NCBI GenBank assembly: GCA_016795255.1
Contig: JAEUIB010000161.1
Location: forward strand, 1-6,032
Length of the DNA: 6,032 nt
Direction: 5' to 3'
From: Planctomycetota bacterium
GTDB lineage: Bacteria > Planctomycetota > B15-G4 > JADJEK01
A model generated the notes under the pieces. The model saw nothing but the letters and a program-made list of their open reading frames with translations, did no database searches and had not been told where the DNA came from. Positions within the stretch are counted from its first letter, which is position 1, and the number at the start of each line of letters is the position of its first letter. This document shows, piece by piece, positions 1 to 5,221 of this stretch. Made by a program: the position numbers and the translations under genes.

Positions 1-1
1 A

Positions 2-130
2 CTGATCGAACGTGCGTTGGTCGGTCAGCCGACGCTCGAACTCGTGCGGCAGGAAGAGACGTTGCCGAGCGTGAAGGGTCCCGACGGCGGGTACTTCGCG
101 GTGCTGAAGGCGTCGACGTCGGGGCGGTGA
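2..130 (+). CDS. C-terminal fragment of an unidentified protein (5' end outside window)
   Basis: An open frame runs from the window edge to the TGA at 128-130, giving the last 42 residues of a protein. It begins LIERALVGQPTLELV and ends GGYFAVLKASTSGR. Codons are strongly G/C-ending like the neighbouring genes, and the stop lies 21 bases before the next start, so I read it as a real gene end and a likely operon partner of the membrane protein that follows. The fragment is hydrophilic, with no membrane segment and no recognisable motif. The family cannot be named from this tail alone. The downstream gene happens to be in the same reading frame, separated by this stop plus a clear ribosome-binding site, so a broken single gene is possible but less likely. 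Confidence 0.6.
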   Translation: MIERALVGQPTLELVRQEETLPSVKGPDGGYFAVLKASTSGR

Positions 131-151
131 GCGCGATCCCGAGGTGAACGG

Positions 152-520
152 TTGCTGTCGAACGCGGACGAGACCCGAGTGTCGTGGGGCAAGATCGCGA
201 CGCTGAGCGCGATCGGTGCGTTCGTCGCGTACGTCGTCGGCATCGTATTCGTCGAAGGTCGTGGGTATCGACTTCGAGGCTTCCGCCGTTTGTCCATTCC
301 GATCGTCGATGCCGACGAGCAGACGACGTTCTTCACAGGGCTGATGTTGTTCACCGCGTGTCTCTTCGCGCGCGTGGGCGACGACCTCTGGAGCATCGAC
401 GCGTTCAAGTCGACGCTCACGCTGACGCGCGGCGAGCGCACCGTGGTTCGCCGCTGGACCGCGGTCGGGATGGCGATCGGAGTCGTACTCGTCGCGACCG
501 CGATCGTGCGGTCCAACTGA
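152..520 (+). CDS. Small predicted integral membrane protein, three helices
   Basis: This encodes a 122-residue protein. Hydrophobic stretches at about residues 15-34 (IATLSAIGAFVAYVVGIVFV), 58-73 (TTFFTGLMLFTACLFA) and 103-119 (TAVGMAIGVVLVATAIV) suggest three inner-membrane helices. Arg-rich segments follow the first helix (37-46) and precede the third (94-102). No catalytic or ligand motif is visible and I do not recognise the family. I chose the TTG at 152 because AGGTGA at 142-147 is a good Shine-Dalgarno, although its spacing of four bases is short. An in-frame GTG at 179 would remove nine residues and keep all helices, but it lacks a comparable ribosome-binding site. The gene sits between the upstream stop (21 bases) and the TIM-barrel gene (34 bases), consistent with co-transcription. 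Its function is unknown. Confidence 0.7.
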   Translation: MLSNADETRVSWGKIATLSAIGAFVAYVVGIVFVEGRGYRLRGFRRLSIPIVDADEQTTFFTGLMLFTACLFARVGDDLWSIDAFKSTLTLTRGERTVVRRWTAVGMAIGVVLVATAIVRSN

Positions 521-524
521 TCGC

Positions 525-553
525 GGAGGATCGCGCGGCGAGTACGCTGCGCG
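525..553 (+). promoter_or_regulatory. Distant Shine-Dalgarno followed by a stable hairpin before the TIM-barrel start
   Basis: GGAGGA at 525-530 is a near-consensus Shine-Dalgarno, but it lies 24 bases from the GTG at 555, which is far beyond normal spacing. The bases in between form an inverted repeat: 532-540 pairs with 545-553 (nine pairs, one of them G-U) around a four-base AGTA loop. If folded in the mRNA, the hairpin would bring the Shine-Dalgarno to within about two unpaired bases of the start codon. No other start exists in frame between the upstream gene and the first barrel strand. The pairing is seen directly. The bridging role is an inference, and the hairpin could instead be an attenuating structure. 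Confidence 0.45.
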
Positions 554-554
554 C

Positions 555-1379
555 GTGTTCCTCTACTACAACACCAATGGTTTCGCGCACCACCGGCTCG
601 ACGACGCGGTCTCGTTGCTCGCGGACCTCGGCTACGACGGCATCGCGCTGACGCCGGACGTGCATCACCTCGATCCGTATCGAGCCTCGGCCGGCGAGAT
701 CGACGCGTTCCGCGCGCGCCTCGAACGTCTGAGCCTCGGCGTCACGATCGAAGGCGGAGCGCGCTTCGTCCTCGATCCGGGACGCAAGCATTGGCCGACT
801 CTGCTGTCGCCGCGCGGAGCGTTCGAGCGCAGACAGGACTTCTACGTGCGCCTGATCGATCTCGCGGAGCGCGTCGGTGCGCCGCTCGTGTCGATCTGGT
901 CGGGCGCGAGCGAGGACGTCACGGCGGAAGTCGACGCAGAACTCGATGCGCTGGCGGAACGGCTGCGGCCGGTGCTCGATCACGCGCGAACGCGCAACGT
1001 CGCGGTCACCTTCGAGCCCGAGCCCGGCATGCTCGTCGATTCGCTCGCGATGTTCGCGCGCTTGAAGCAGCGCATCCCGACGTTGCCGCTGACGATCGAC
1101 ACCGGTCATCTCGCCGCGACCGAGACCGAGCCGTACGGAGCCCACCTCGAGGCGCACGCGAAGGATTTGCTGTACGTGCAGATCGACGACGCGCCGAAGG
1201 GACGCCACGAGCATCTCTTCTTCGGCGAGGGCGTCCTCGACTTCGGCGACATCGCGCGCGCGCTGAACACGATCGACTATCGCGGTGTGGTCGCGGTCGA
1301 GTTGTCGCGCCACTCGCACGACGCCGTGAACACGGCGCGCCGAGCGGCCGACTTCCTGCGCCAGCACGGAACGGCGTGA
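555..1379 (+). CDS. Sugar phosphate isomerase/epimerase-like TIM-barrel protein (AP endonuclease 2 / xylose isomerase-like fold)
   Basis: This 274-residue protein has the length and layout of the xylose-isomerase-like TIM-barrel superfamily: soluble, metal-dependent enzymes that isomerise or epimerise sugars, keto acids or cyclitols. The N terminus (FLYYNTNGFAHH) is the first barrel strand with its loop, and LLADLGYDGIALT (21-33) is the typical first helix and second strand. Candidate metal ligands stand in their usual strands: Glu154 in VTFEPEPG, Asp182 and His185 in IDTGHL, His218 or His220 after QIDD, and Glu249 in AVELS. EGGAR at 66-70 probably lines the active site. No signal peptide is visible, so a cytoplasmic location is expected. 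Start GTG 555 is the only in-frame start before the first strand. Relatives include hydroxypyruvate isomerase, tagatose epimerase and inosose dehydratase types. The substrate cannot be fixed from sequence or from its membrane-protein neighbour. Confidence 0.92.
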   Translation: MFLYYNTNGFAHHRLDDAVSLLADLGYDGIALTPDVHHLDPYRASAGEIDAFRARLERLSLGVTIEGGARFVLDPGRKHWPTLLSPRGAFERRQDFYVRLIDLAERVGAPLVSIWSGASEDVTAEVDAELDALAERLRPVLDHARTRNVAVTFEPEPGMLVDSLAMFARLKQRIPTLPLTIDTGHLAATETEPYGAHLEAHAKDLLYVQIDDAPKGRHEHLFFGEGVLDFGDIARALNTIDYRGVVAVELSRHSHDAVNTARRAADFLRQHGTA

Positions 1380-1445
1380 GTGTTTCGCGACGGGCGGCGC
1401 GCAACGTCCGCTCGTCGTGACGACCGCGAGCCGACGTCCGCAGAG

Positions 1446-1473
1446 TTGCTTGTCCGAGTCCCCGCGCTAGTGT
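1446..1473 (+). promoter_or_regulatory. Weak candidate promoter for the small Cys-rich gene
   Basis: TTGCTT at 1446-1451 and TAGTGT at 1468-1473 are separated by 16 bases, which fits a sigma-70 type promoter in a gap of 176 bases without a gene. Each hexamer matches the consensus at only three positions. It would give a leader of roughly 75 bases ahead of the TTG at 1556, including the hairpin at 1539-1555. This is the only plausible pair I saw in the gap. The rest of 1380-1538 shows no strong terminator or other motif. Confidence 0.3.
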
Positions 1474-1538
1474 GGGCCCCGGAGTTGGTTGGCGGTGGCA
1501 CCGTCGTGATCCCGGCTGCCCGTGTGTCACCGTTCGTT

Positions 1539-1555
1539 GCGGGGAGGCTCCCCGT
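1539..1555 (+). promoter_or_regulatory. Shine-Dalgarno of the Cys-rich gene sequestered in a GC-rich hairpin
   Basis: GGGGAGG at 1541-1547 is the strongest Shine-Dalgarno in the window and sits eight bases before the TTG at 1556, so it decides that start. The same bases form an inverted repeat with the bases just before the start: 1540-1545 pairs perfectly with 1549-1554 around a three-base loop (GGC), and a G-U pair at 1539/1555 extends it. In the folded mRNA nearly all of the ribosome-binding site would be hidden. Translational control through opening of this stem is an inference. The complementarity itself is visible. Confidence 0.45.
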
Positions 1556-1768
1556 TTGATCGACGATGTGAAGGAAACTCGCGGGACGACGTCGTTCCGC
1601 GTCTGCCCGACGGTGCAAGACACCGTGGAGGCGCCGCTCTTTCGCCAAGTGATCACCGAGGACACTTGCTTCACGAGGCAGGGCCGCGGGTATCACAAGT
1701 GCTGTAAGTGCCAGCACTTCGAAACGAAGCGGGCTGTCAACGGCATCCGAGCGGTGTCGTTGGAGTAG
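1556..1768 (+). CDS. Small Cys-rich protein, possible zinc-binding
   Basis: This is a 70-residue soluble protein beginning (M)IDDVKETRGTTSF and ending GIRAVSLE. Five cysteines (17, 38, 49, 50, 52) and flanking histidines (47, 54) include the cluster HKCCKCQH at 47-54, which looks like a small metal-binding knuckle. Cys17 (RVCPTV) and Cys38 (EDTCFT) could supply further ligands, giving a four-ligand zinc site. Third codon positions are mostly G or C, as in genuine genes here. The start is TTG at 1556, supported by a strong Shine-Dalgarno eight bases upstream. A GTG at 1472 in the same frame would add 28 low-complexity residues and is unlikely. No signal peptide or membrane segment is visible. 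The protein stands alone between a TIM-barrel gene and a lipoprotein gene on the same strand. I do not recognise a named family; zinc binding is an inference from the Cys pattern. Confidence 0.65.
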   Translation: MIDDVKETRGTTSFRVCPTVQDTVEAPLFRQVITEDTCFTRQGRGYHKCCKCQHFETKRAVNGIRAVSLE

Positions 1769-1795
1769 ACGCGGGGGCGAGGTTCACGGAAGGCG

Positions 1796-1818
1796 CGCGC
1801 GCGACGAGTTCGCGCGTG
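1796..1818 (+). terminator. Hairpin downstream of the Cys-rich gene, possible terminator without U-tract
   Basis: Bases 1798-1804 (CGCGCGA) pair perfectly with 1810-1816 (TCGCGCG) around a five-base loop, and the stem can extend by a G-U and a C-G pair to 1796/1818. It starts 27 bases after the stop of the Cys-rich gene and about 95 bases before the lipoprotein start. No run of T follows, so intrinsic termination is doubtful. It could also be a leader structure or a chance product of the CG-rich sequence. Confidence 0.28.
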
Positions 1819-1884
1819 AGCGCCGCGCAGTCGTCGAATCGATTTCGGTGGCGGACCCGCCGCGGCGACGACGTTGCAACCCGA

Positions 1885-1898
1885 CGGTTCATGAACCG
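1885..1898 (+). promoter_or_regulatory. Perfect 14-base palindrome just upstream of the lipoprotein ribosome-binding site
   Basis: CGGTTCATGAACCG is a perfect palindrome ending 15 bases before the ATG at 1914. As DNA it could be an operator for a dimeric regulator. As RNA it folds to a five-pair stem with a CATG loop. The bases just outside, CCGAC at 1881-1885 and GTCGG at 1907-1911, are also complementary and would place the Shine-Dalgarno (GGAG, 1904-1907) at the edge of a larger structure that competes for base 1885. A 14-base palindrome is expected by chance somewhat less than once in a window of this size and composition, so position is the main argument for it. Confidence 0.3.
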
Positions 1899-1913
1899 GG
1901 GTTGGAGTCGGCC

Positions 1914-3887
1914 ATGCGCTTCTCACGTGTTCGTTGGTTCGCGGCTCCGGCCATCGCGTTCGTCGGTTGCGCCGTCGCTCCGACCCTGCCGCAACCGGCG
2001 CAGGACAAGTCCCTCGTCGCGCAAGGACGCATCGCGTACGCGGTCTACAACGAGCACGCGCTGCTCGTGTCGAACCCGATCGAAGAGCTGGCGCGCGAGA
2101 TGAAGCGCCGCGATGAGACACCGGAGGCGCGGCCGTTCACGGACGTCTACGTCATCGCGCACGGCTGGAACTACACCTACTCCGAGTCGTCGTCGCGCTA
2201 CGCCGTGTACATCGCCGACTTGCAGTCGCGGTTCCTGGACGGAGTCAAAGCGAACGACCCGAACTACGAGCCCTTCTTCATCTTCGTGATCTGGCCGTCG
2301 GTCTCTCGCCCGTTCTTCACGGTGTTCGACTCCGTGCTGCCGTATCGAGCCGCGGATGCGGTGGCGCCAGCGGTCGAACTCGCCGATGGAGTCGTCCACT
2401 TCGTCTCGACGTGGCAGGAGTCGAACGACGCGTTCAACACGGCGCTCGGCCACAAGTTCCCGGCGTACTACGAGGGTCAGAGCTACGACTCGATCCCGGT
2501 GGCGGACTATGCGGGCGATTCGCGCCGACTCGGCCGCGATGCGCCGCTCTCGGTCGTGTTGGTCGAGTTGATGCGGCGGTCGCAAGCGGCGAAGGAGAAG
2601 CCCCGCCTTCACCTGATCGGCCACAGCTACGGCTGCAAGGTCGTCGCACAGGCGGGGCTCGAAGCCGCGCGCCGCAACGCGATCGAGCACGGCGCGAAGA
2701 CGTTCGACGAAGCTCGGTCGCATCCGAGCTTCGACTCGATGCTGCTGTTCGACGCGGCGATGCATCCGACCGAGCTGCGCTATCCGCTCGGATTGGTGCC
2801 GCTCCGCACGTCCGTCGGACGGGCGTGGAGGAACGTGCGCGACGAACCGCTGAACGCGCCGCTCGAAGCCTGGTCGGAAACCGCGGAGAGCCTCGAGAAC
2901 GCGTGGTTCGGCATGAACAACCAAGTCCGAGTGCTTGGCAACGACGAAGTCGCCGACCTCCTCCATACCGTCGAACGCAAAGCGGTCGTGTTCACGAACA
3001 CCGATGCGGCGAACGGCTTCTGGTTCGACATCAGCGAACTCCCGCTGCAGCGAGCGGGTCTGCAAGCGCTCGATCCGATGTCGAGTCCATCCTTGCGCGC
3101 GGCGCGGGGTCGCATGGACGAGATCGCCCGCACGGGCGGCGGAGAACACCCGGCGCCACCGCGACCCGAGGATCTCGAGCCGCGAAACGTCGCGCTCAAC
3201 GTCGCGAGTTCGTTCGTCGGCGGAGTCGATTCGACGGCTCGCGCGACGATTCGCGTGGGCTGGATCGCGGGCGTTTCGGTGGTGCAGTGGGCGTTGGAGA
3301 AAGTGACGACGACCGTGTGGGATCTCGGTCGCGTGGTCGCCGAGCCGTATCGGGACGAGCAAGGGAACGTCGCGACGGACAGCGGCCGAGCGATCGTCAA
3401 CGTCGTGAAGTTCGTCGTTCCGGTGAACATGCTGTGTTGCCGCGATTCCGAGGATCTCGGCATCCTGCGGCATTCACGGCCGGCGCTCGGGCGCACGGGG
3501 ATCGTCGGCTACGAGCTCGGCCGGCCGGATTTCGACCTGACGCCGTGGAGCATCACCGACTTTCGCACGCCGTGGACGTCGAATTACGTCGACGACGCGC
3601 AGGCGATCTCGACCGAGCGGGTGATGGCAGGGACGGCTTCGATCTCGTCGCCGCTCTGGTTCAGCGGAACGCCGACGGACCGCGATCTCTTCCTGTCGAT
3701 CGACGCGTCGACGATCTTCCACCGCACGATGTGGAACCCGCTGAACTGGTTCGTCGGAGCGCACAACGAGCTGCGATCGATGGACGACGTCGAAGGCGTC
3801 TCGCCCGCCGATCGCACGATGATCCTGTCCTACGCGTTCACGCGCCGGCGCCCCGCACTCACACCCGCGCCTTCACCAGGTCCGTGA
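1914..3887 (+). CDS. Predicted lipoprotein with alpha/beta-hydrolase (lipase/esterase-like) domain
   Basis: This encodes 657 residues. The N terminus MRFSRVRW is basic, followed by a hydrophobic stretch and FVGC with Cys19, which reads as a lipoprotein signal; Phe at -3 is slightly unusual. The mature protein should be anchored in a membrane, facing the periplasm or outside. The hydrolase core spans about residues 75-365. HGW at 83-85 after a hydrophobic strand forms the oxyanion loop, and GHSYG at 236-240 is the nucleophile elbow with Ser238. Asp280 (LLFDAAMH) and His284 or His351 are candidate triad members. A hydrolase of ester or acyl bonds is likely; the substrate is unknown. The C-terminal half (about 420-657) is rich in aromatic residues, has a CC pair at 508-509, and matches no family I recognise. 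ATG 1914 is preferred over GTG 1848 because GGAG lies six bases upstream and it leaves the signal sequence at the N terminus. Its 3' end overlaps the opposing LeuA-like gene by 29 bases. Confidence 0.88.
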   Translation: MRFSRVRWFAAPAIAFVGCAVAPTLPQPAQDKSLVAQGRIAYAVYNEHALLVSNPIEELAREMKRRDETPEARPFTDVYVIAHGWNYTYSESSSRYAVYIADLQSRFLDGVKANDPNYEPFFIFVIWPSVSRPFFTVFDSVLPYRAADAVAPAVELADGVVHFVSTWQESNDAFNTALGHKFPAYYEGQSYDSIPVADYAGDSRRLGRDAPLSVVLVELMRRSQAAKEKPRLHLIGHSYGCKVVAQAGLEAARRNAIEHGAKTFDEARSHPSFDSMLLFDAAMHPTELRYPLGLVPLRTSVGRAWRNVRDEPLNAPLEAWSETAESLENAWFGMNNQVRVLGNDEVADLLHTVERKAVVFTNTDAANGFWFDISELPLQRAGLQALDPMSSPSLRAARGRMDEIARTGGGEHPAPPRPEDLEPRNVALNVASSFVGGVDSTARATIRVGWIAGVSVVQWALEKVTTTVWDLGRVVAEPYRDEQGNVATDSGRAIVNVVKFVVPVNMLCCRDSEDLGILRHSRPALGRTGIVGYELGRPDFDLTPWSITDFRTPWTSNYVDDAQAISTERVMAGTASISSPLWFSGTPTDRDLFLSIDASTIFHRTMWNPLNWFVGAHNELRSMDDVEGVSPADRTMILSYAFTRRRPALTPAPSPGP

Positions 3888-5097
3888 TCTCGTCGTCCTC
3901 GAGCAGGCGCGGCGAGTTCTTGCCGGCGTCGAGCAACAGCGTCACGAGGTCGTCGCGGACCGGGAAGCCGTGGCTCTCGAGCCACCACGACGCGTTGCTC
4001 TTGCCGCTCATCGGGCCGATGCGGATCACCTGCGCCTTGCCGAACGGAGTGGCCGGAACGCCGGAATACACGGCGTCGGCGAGTTCGACGTCGCCCTTCT
4101 TCAGGGCCTTCACGACCGCGGCGGCGTGGACGCCGGTCGCGGTCTCGAACGCGTCGCGGCCGAACACCGGATAGTTGTGCGGGATGTCGACGACGGTCGC
4201 CTTCGCCGCGGCCTCGCAGTACTCGCCGAGCGCGGTGAGGTCGTTGTCGATCCAGCCGAGCAGCTTGAGGTTCACGAGGATCAAGTCCATCGGCGCGTTG
4301 CCGGAACGCTCGCCGATGCCGAGCGCCGAGCCGTGGACGCGGTCCGCTCCGGCTTCGATCGCGGCGATGACGTTCGCGATGCCGAGGCCGCGGTCCTGGT
4401 GACCGTGCCAGTCGATGCCGATGTCCTTGTTCGGCGCCTTGCGCTGCACGAGCTTCTTCGCGAAGCGGATCAGCGCGCGCACGCCGTCCGGCGTCGCGTG
4501 GCCGCACGTGTCGCAGAAGCACAACCGCTTCGCGCCGAGGTCGATCGCGAGGCCGTACAGCTTCTCGAGCGTCTCCGGGTTCGCGCGCGTCGTGTCCTCG
4601 GTCACGTACATGACCGGCAGGTCGTGCTTCTGCGCGAAGGACAGCGCGTCCTCCGTCGACTTCAGCATGCGATCGAGGCTCCACTCCTCGGTGAAGGCGC
4701 GAATCCTGCTCGAGCCGATGAACGCGCAGACCTCGAGCGGCATGCCGAGCTTCTGCGTCAGGTCGACGACCGGCGCGATGTCGGTGACGACCGTGCGGCA
4801 CGCGACGTTCGCGCCGATCTTCAGGTTCGACGTCTTGATCTCGCGCGCGAGCGCCTCGATGTGACTGAGGTGGAAGGGGCCGGCGCCCGGCAGACCGAGG
4901 TTCGCCGTGTCGATGCCGAGGCGATCCATCAGGTGCAGCAGCTCGATCTTCTTGGCGATCGACGGGTTCGTGACGGCGGGGCTCTGCAAGCCGTCGCGCA
5001 GCGTCTCGTCGTCGAACATCACGCGCCGCTGCGGCTTCGGCGCGTACATGTCGGCCTTGTTCCAGTCGAAGATCAGGTCGTCGAGACGTTCGGACAT
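3859..5097 (-). CDS. 2-isopropylmalate synthase / homocitrate synthase family protein (HMGL-like), no regulatory domain
   Basis: This 412-residue DRE-TIM metallolyase joins, by family, an acyl-CoA to a 2-oxo acid in a Claisen-type condensation; the best-known member makes 2-isopropylmalate in leucine synthesis. DETLRDG at 30-36 opens the barrel, with Arg34 and Asp35 as the catalytic Arg and metal ligand. WHGHQDRG at 230-237 carries metal ligands His231 and His233, and GERSGN at 262-267 is the conserved loop near the substrate. TGVHAAA at 321-327 and VRIGPMSGKSN-like residues at 357-368 mark the linker subdomain. The protein ends soon after, so the roughly 110-residue LeuA allosteric domain is missing. 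Gln234 stands where Asn is usual. ATG 5097 has GGGAG seven bases upstream. Codons are almost all G/C-ending, more so than in neighbours, suggesting high expression. Homocitrate, citramalate or another synthase activity is possible, so no gene symbol is given. Confidence 0.93.
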   Translation of the reverse strand: MSERLDDLIFDWNKADMYAPKPQRRVMFDDETLRDGLQSPAVTNPSIAKKIELLHLMDRLGIDTANLGLPGAGPFHLSHIEALAREIKTSNLKIGANVACRTVVTDIAPVVDLTQKLGMPLEVCAFIGSSRIRAFTEEWSLDRMLKSTEDALSFAQKHDLPVMYVTEDTTRANPETLEKLYGLAIDLGAKRLCFCDTCGHATPDGVRALIRFAKKLVQRKAPNKDIGIDWHGHQDRGLGIANVIAAIEAGADRVHGSALGIGERSGNAPMDLILVNLKLLGWIDNDLTALGEYCEAAAKATVVDIPHNYPVFGRDAFETATGVHAAAVVKALKKGDVELADAVYSGVPATPFGKAQVIRIGPMSGKSNASWWLESHGFPVRDDLVTLLLDAGKNSPRLLEDDEITDLVKARV

Positions 5098-5151
5098 CGC
5101 GAAGCTCCCATGCGCAGGCCACCCGCTTTCGTTCCGGGCGGCGAACGGCGC

Positions 5152-5180
5152 ATTGTGGGCGAAGACCGCGAGGGCAACAA
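5152..5180 (-). promoter_or_regulatory. Candidate sigma-70-type promoter of the LeuA-like gene
   Basis: On the - strand, TTGTTG (5180-5175) and CACAAT (5157-5152) are separated by exactly 17 bases. The -10 element matches TATAAT at four of six positions and the -35 matches at three. Transcription would begin near 5145, giving a leader of about 48 bases with the GGGAG ribosome-binding site near its end. The site lies in the 124-base gap between the secreted-protein gene and the LeuA-like gene, which would make the latter independently transcribed. Confidence 0.45.
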
Positions 5181-5206
5181 GCCGCCACCCGGAGGGACTT
5201 CGTCGC

Positions 5207-5221
5207 GCGCCGACGCGGCGC
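5207..5221 (-). terminator. Short hairpin immediately after the secreted-protein stop codon
   Basis: Bases 5221-5216 (GCGCCG on the - strand) pair perfectly with 5212-5207 (CGGCGC) around a three-base loop. The stem begins at the base after the TAG at 5224-5222. There is no T-run after it, so it is at best a weak or factor-assisted terminator, and it may be chance in CG-rich sequence. Confidence 0.28.

Noticed and set aside
2..520. Upstream fragment and membrane protein as one gene broken by the TGA at 128
   Set aside because: They share a frame, but a good Shine-Dalgarno and start follow the stop, and the stretch between them (131-151) shows no sign of continuing either protein.
417..1367. 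Long - strand open frame opposite the TIM-barrel gene
   Set aside because: The translation is Arg-rich with no motif, and the + strand frame has clear family motifs. It is a product of high-GC codon use.
1404..1441. Direct repeat ACGTCCGC at 1404-1411 and 1434-1441 and a small GTCG/CGAC stem between
   Set aside because: Eight-base repeats and four-pair stems are expected by chance in this composition; no function suggested.
1472..1555. Upstream GTG at 1472 as start of the Cys-rich gene
   Set aside because: It has no ribosome-binding site, adds low-complexity residues, and overlaps the candidate -10 element; TTG 1556 has a strong Shine-Dalgarno.
1848..1913. GTG 1848 as start of the lipoprotein
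   Set aside because: It would place an Arg-rich 22-residue stretch before the lipoprotein signal and has no good ribosome-binding site.
1923..3473. 516-codon - strand open frame opposite the lipoprotein gene
   Set aside because: It is a mirror of the hydrolase codons, very rich in Arg, Asp and Val, with no recognisable domain.
3842..3851. GCGCCGGCGC palindrome just past the LeuA-like stop, considered as a terminator
   Set aside because: The palindrome has no room for a loop without losing most pairs, lies inside the lipoprotein coding region and has no T-run.
2411..4174. 587-codon + strand open frame crossing the lipoprotein gene and the LeuA-like gene
   Set aside because: It runs through two well-supported genes in other frames and is low-complexity Arg/Ala-rich.
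3830..5188. 452-codon - strand and 422-codon + strand (3970-5238) open frames over the LeuA-like gene
   Set aside because: The LeuA-like frame shows intact catalytic motifs throughout; the others are composition artefacts.
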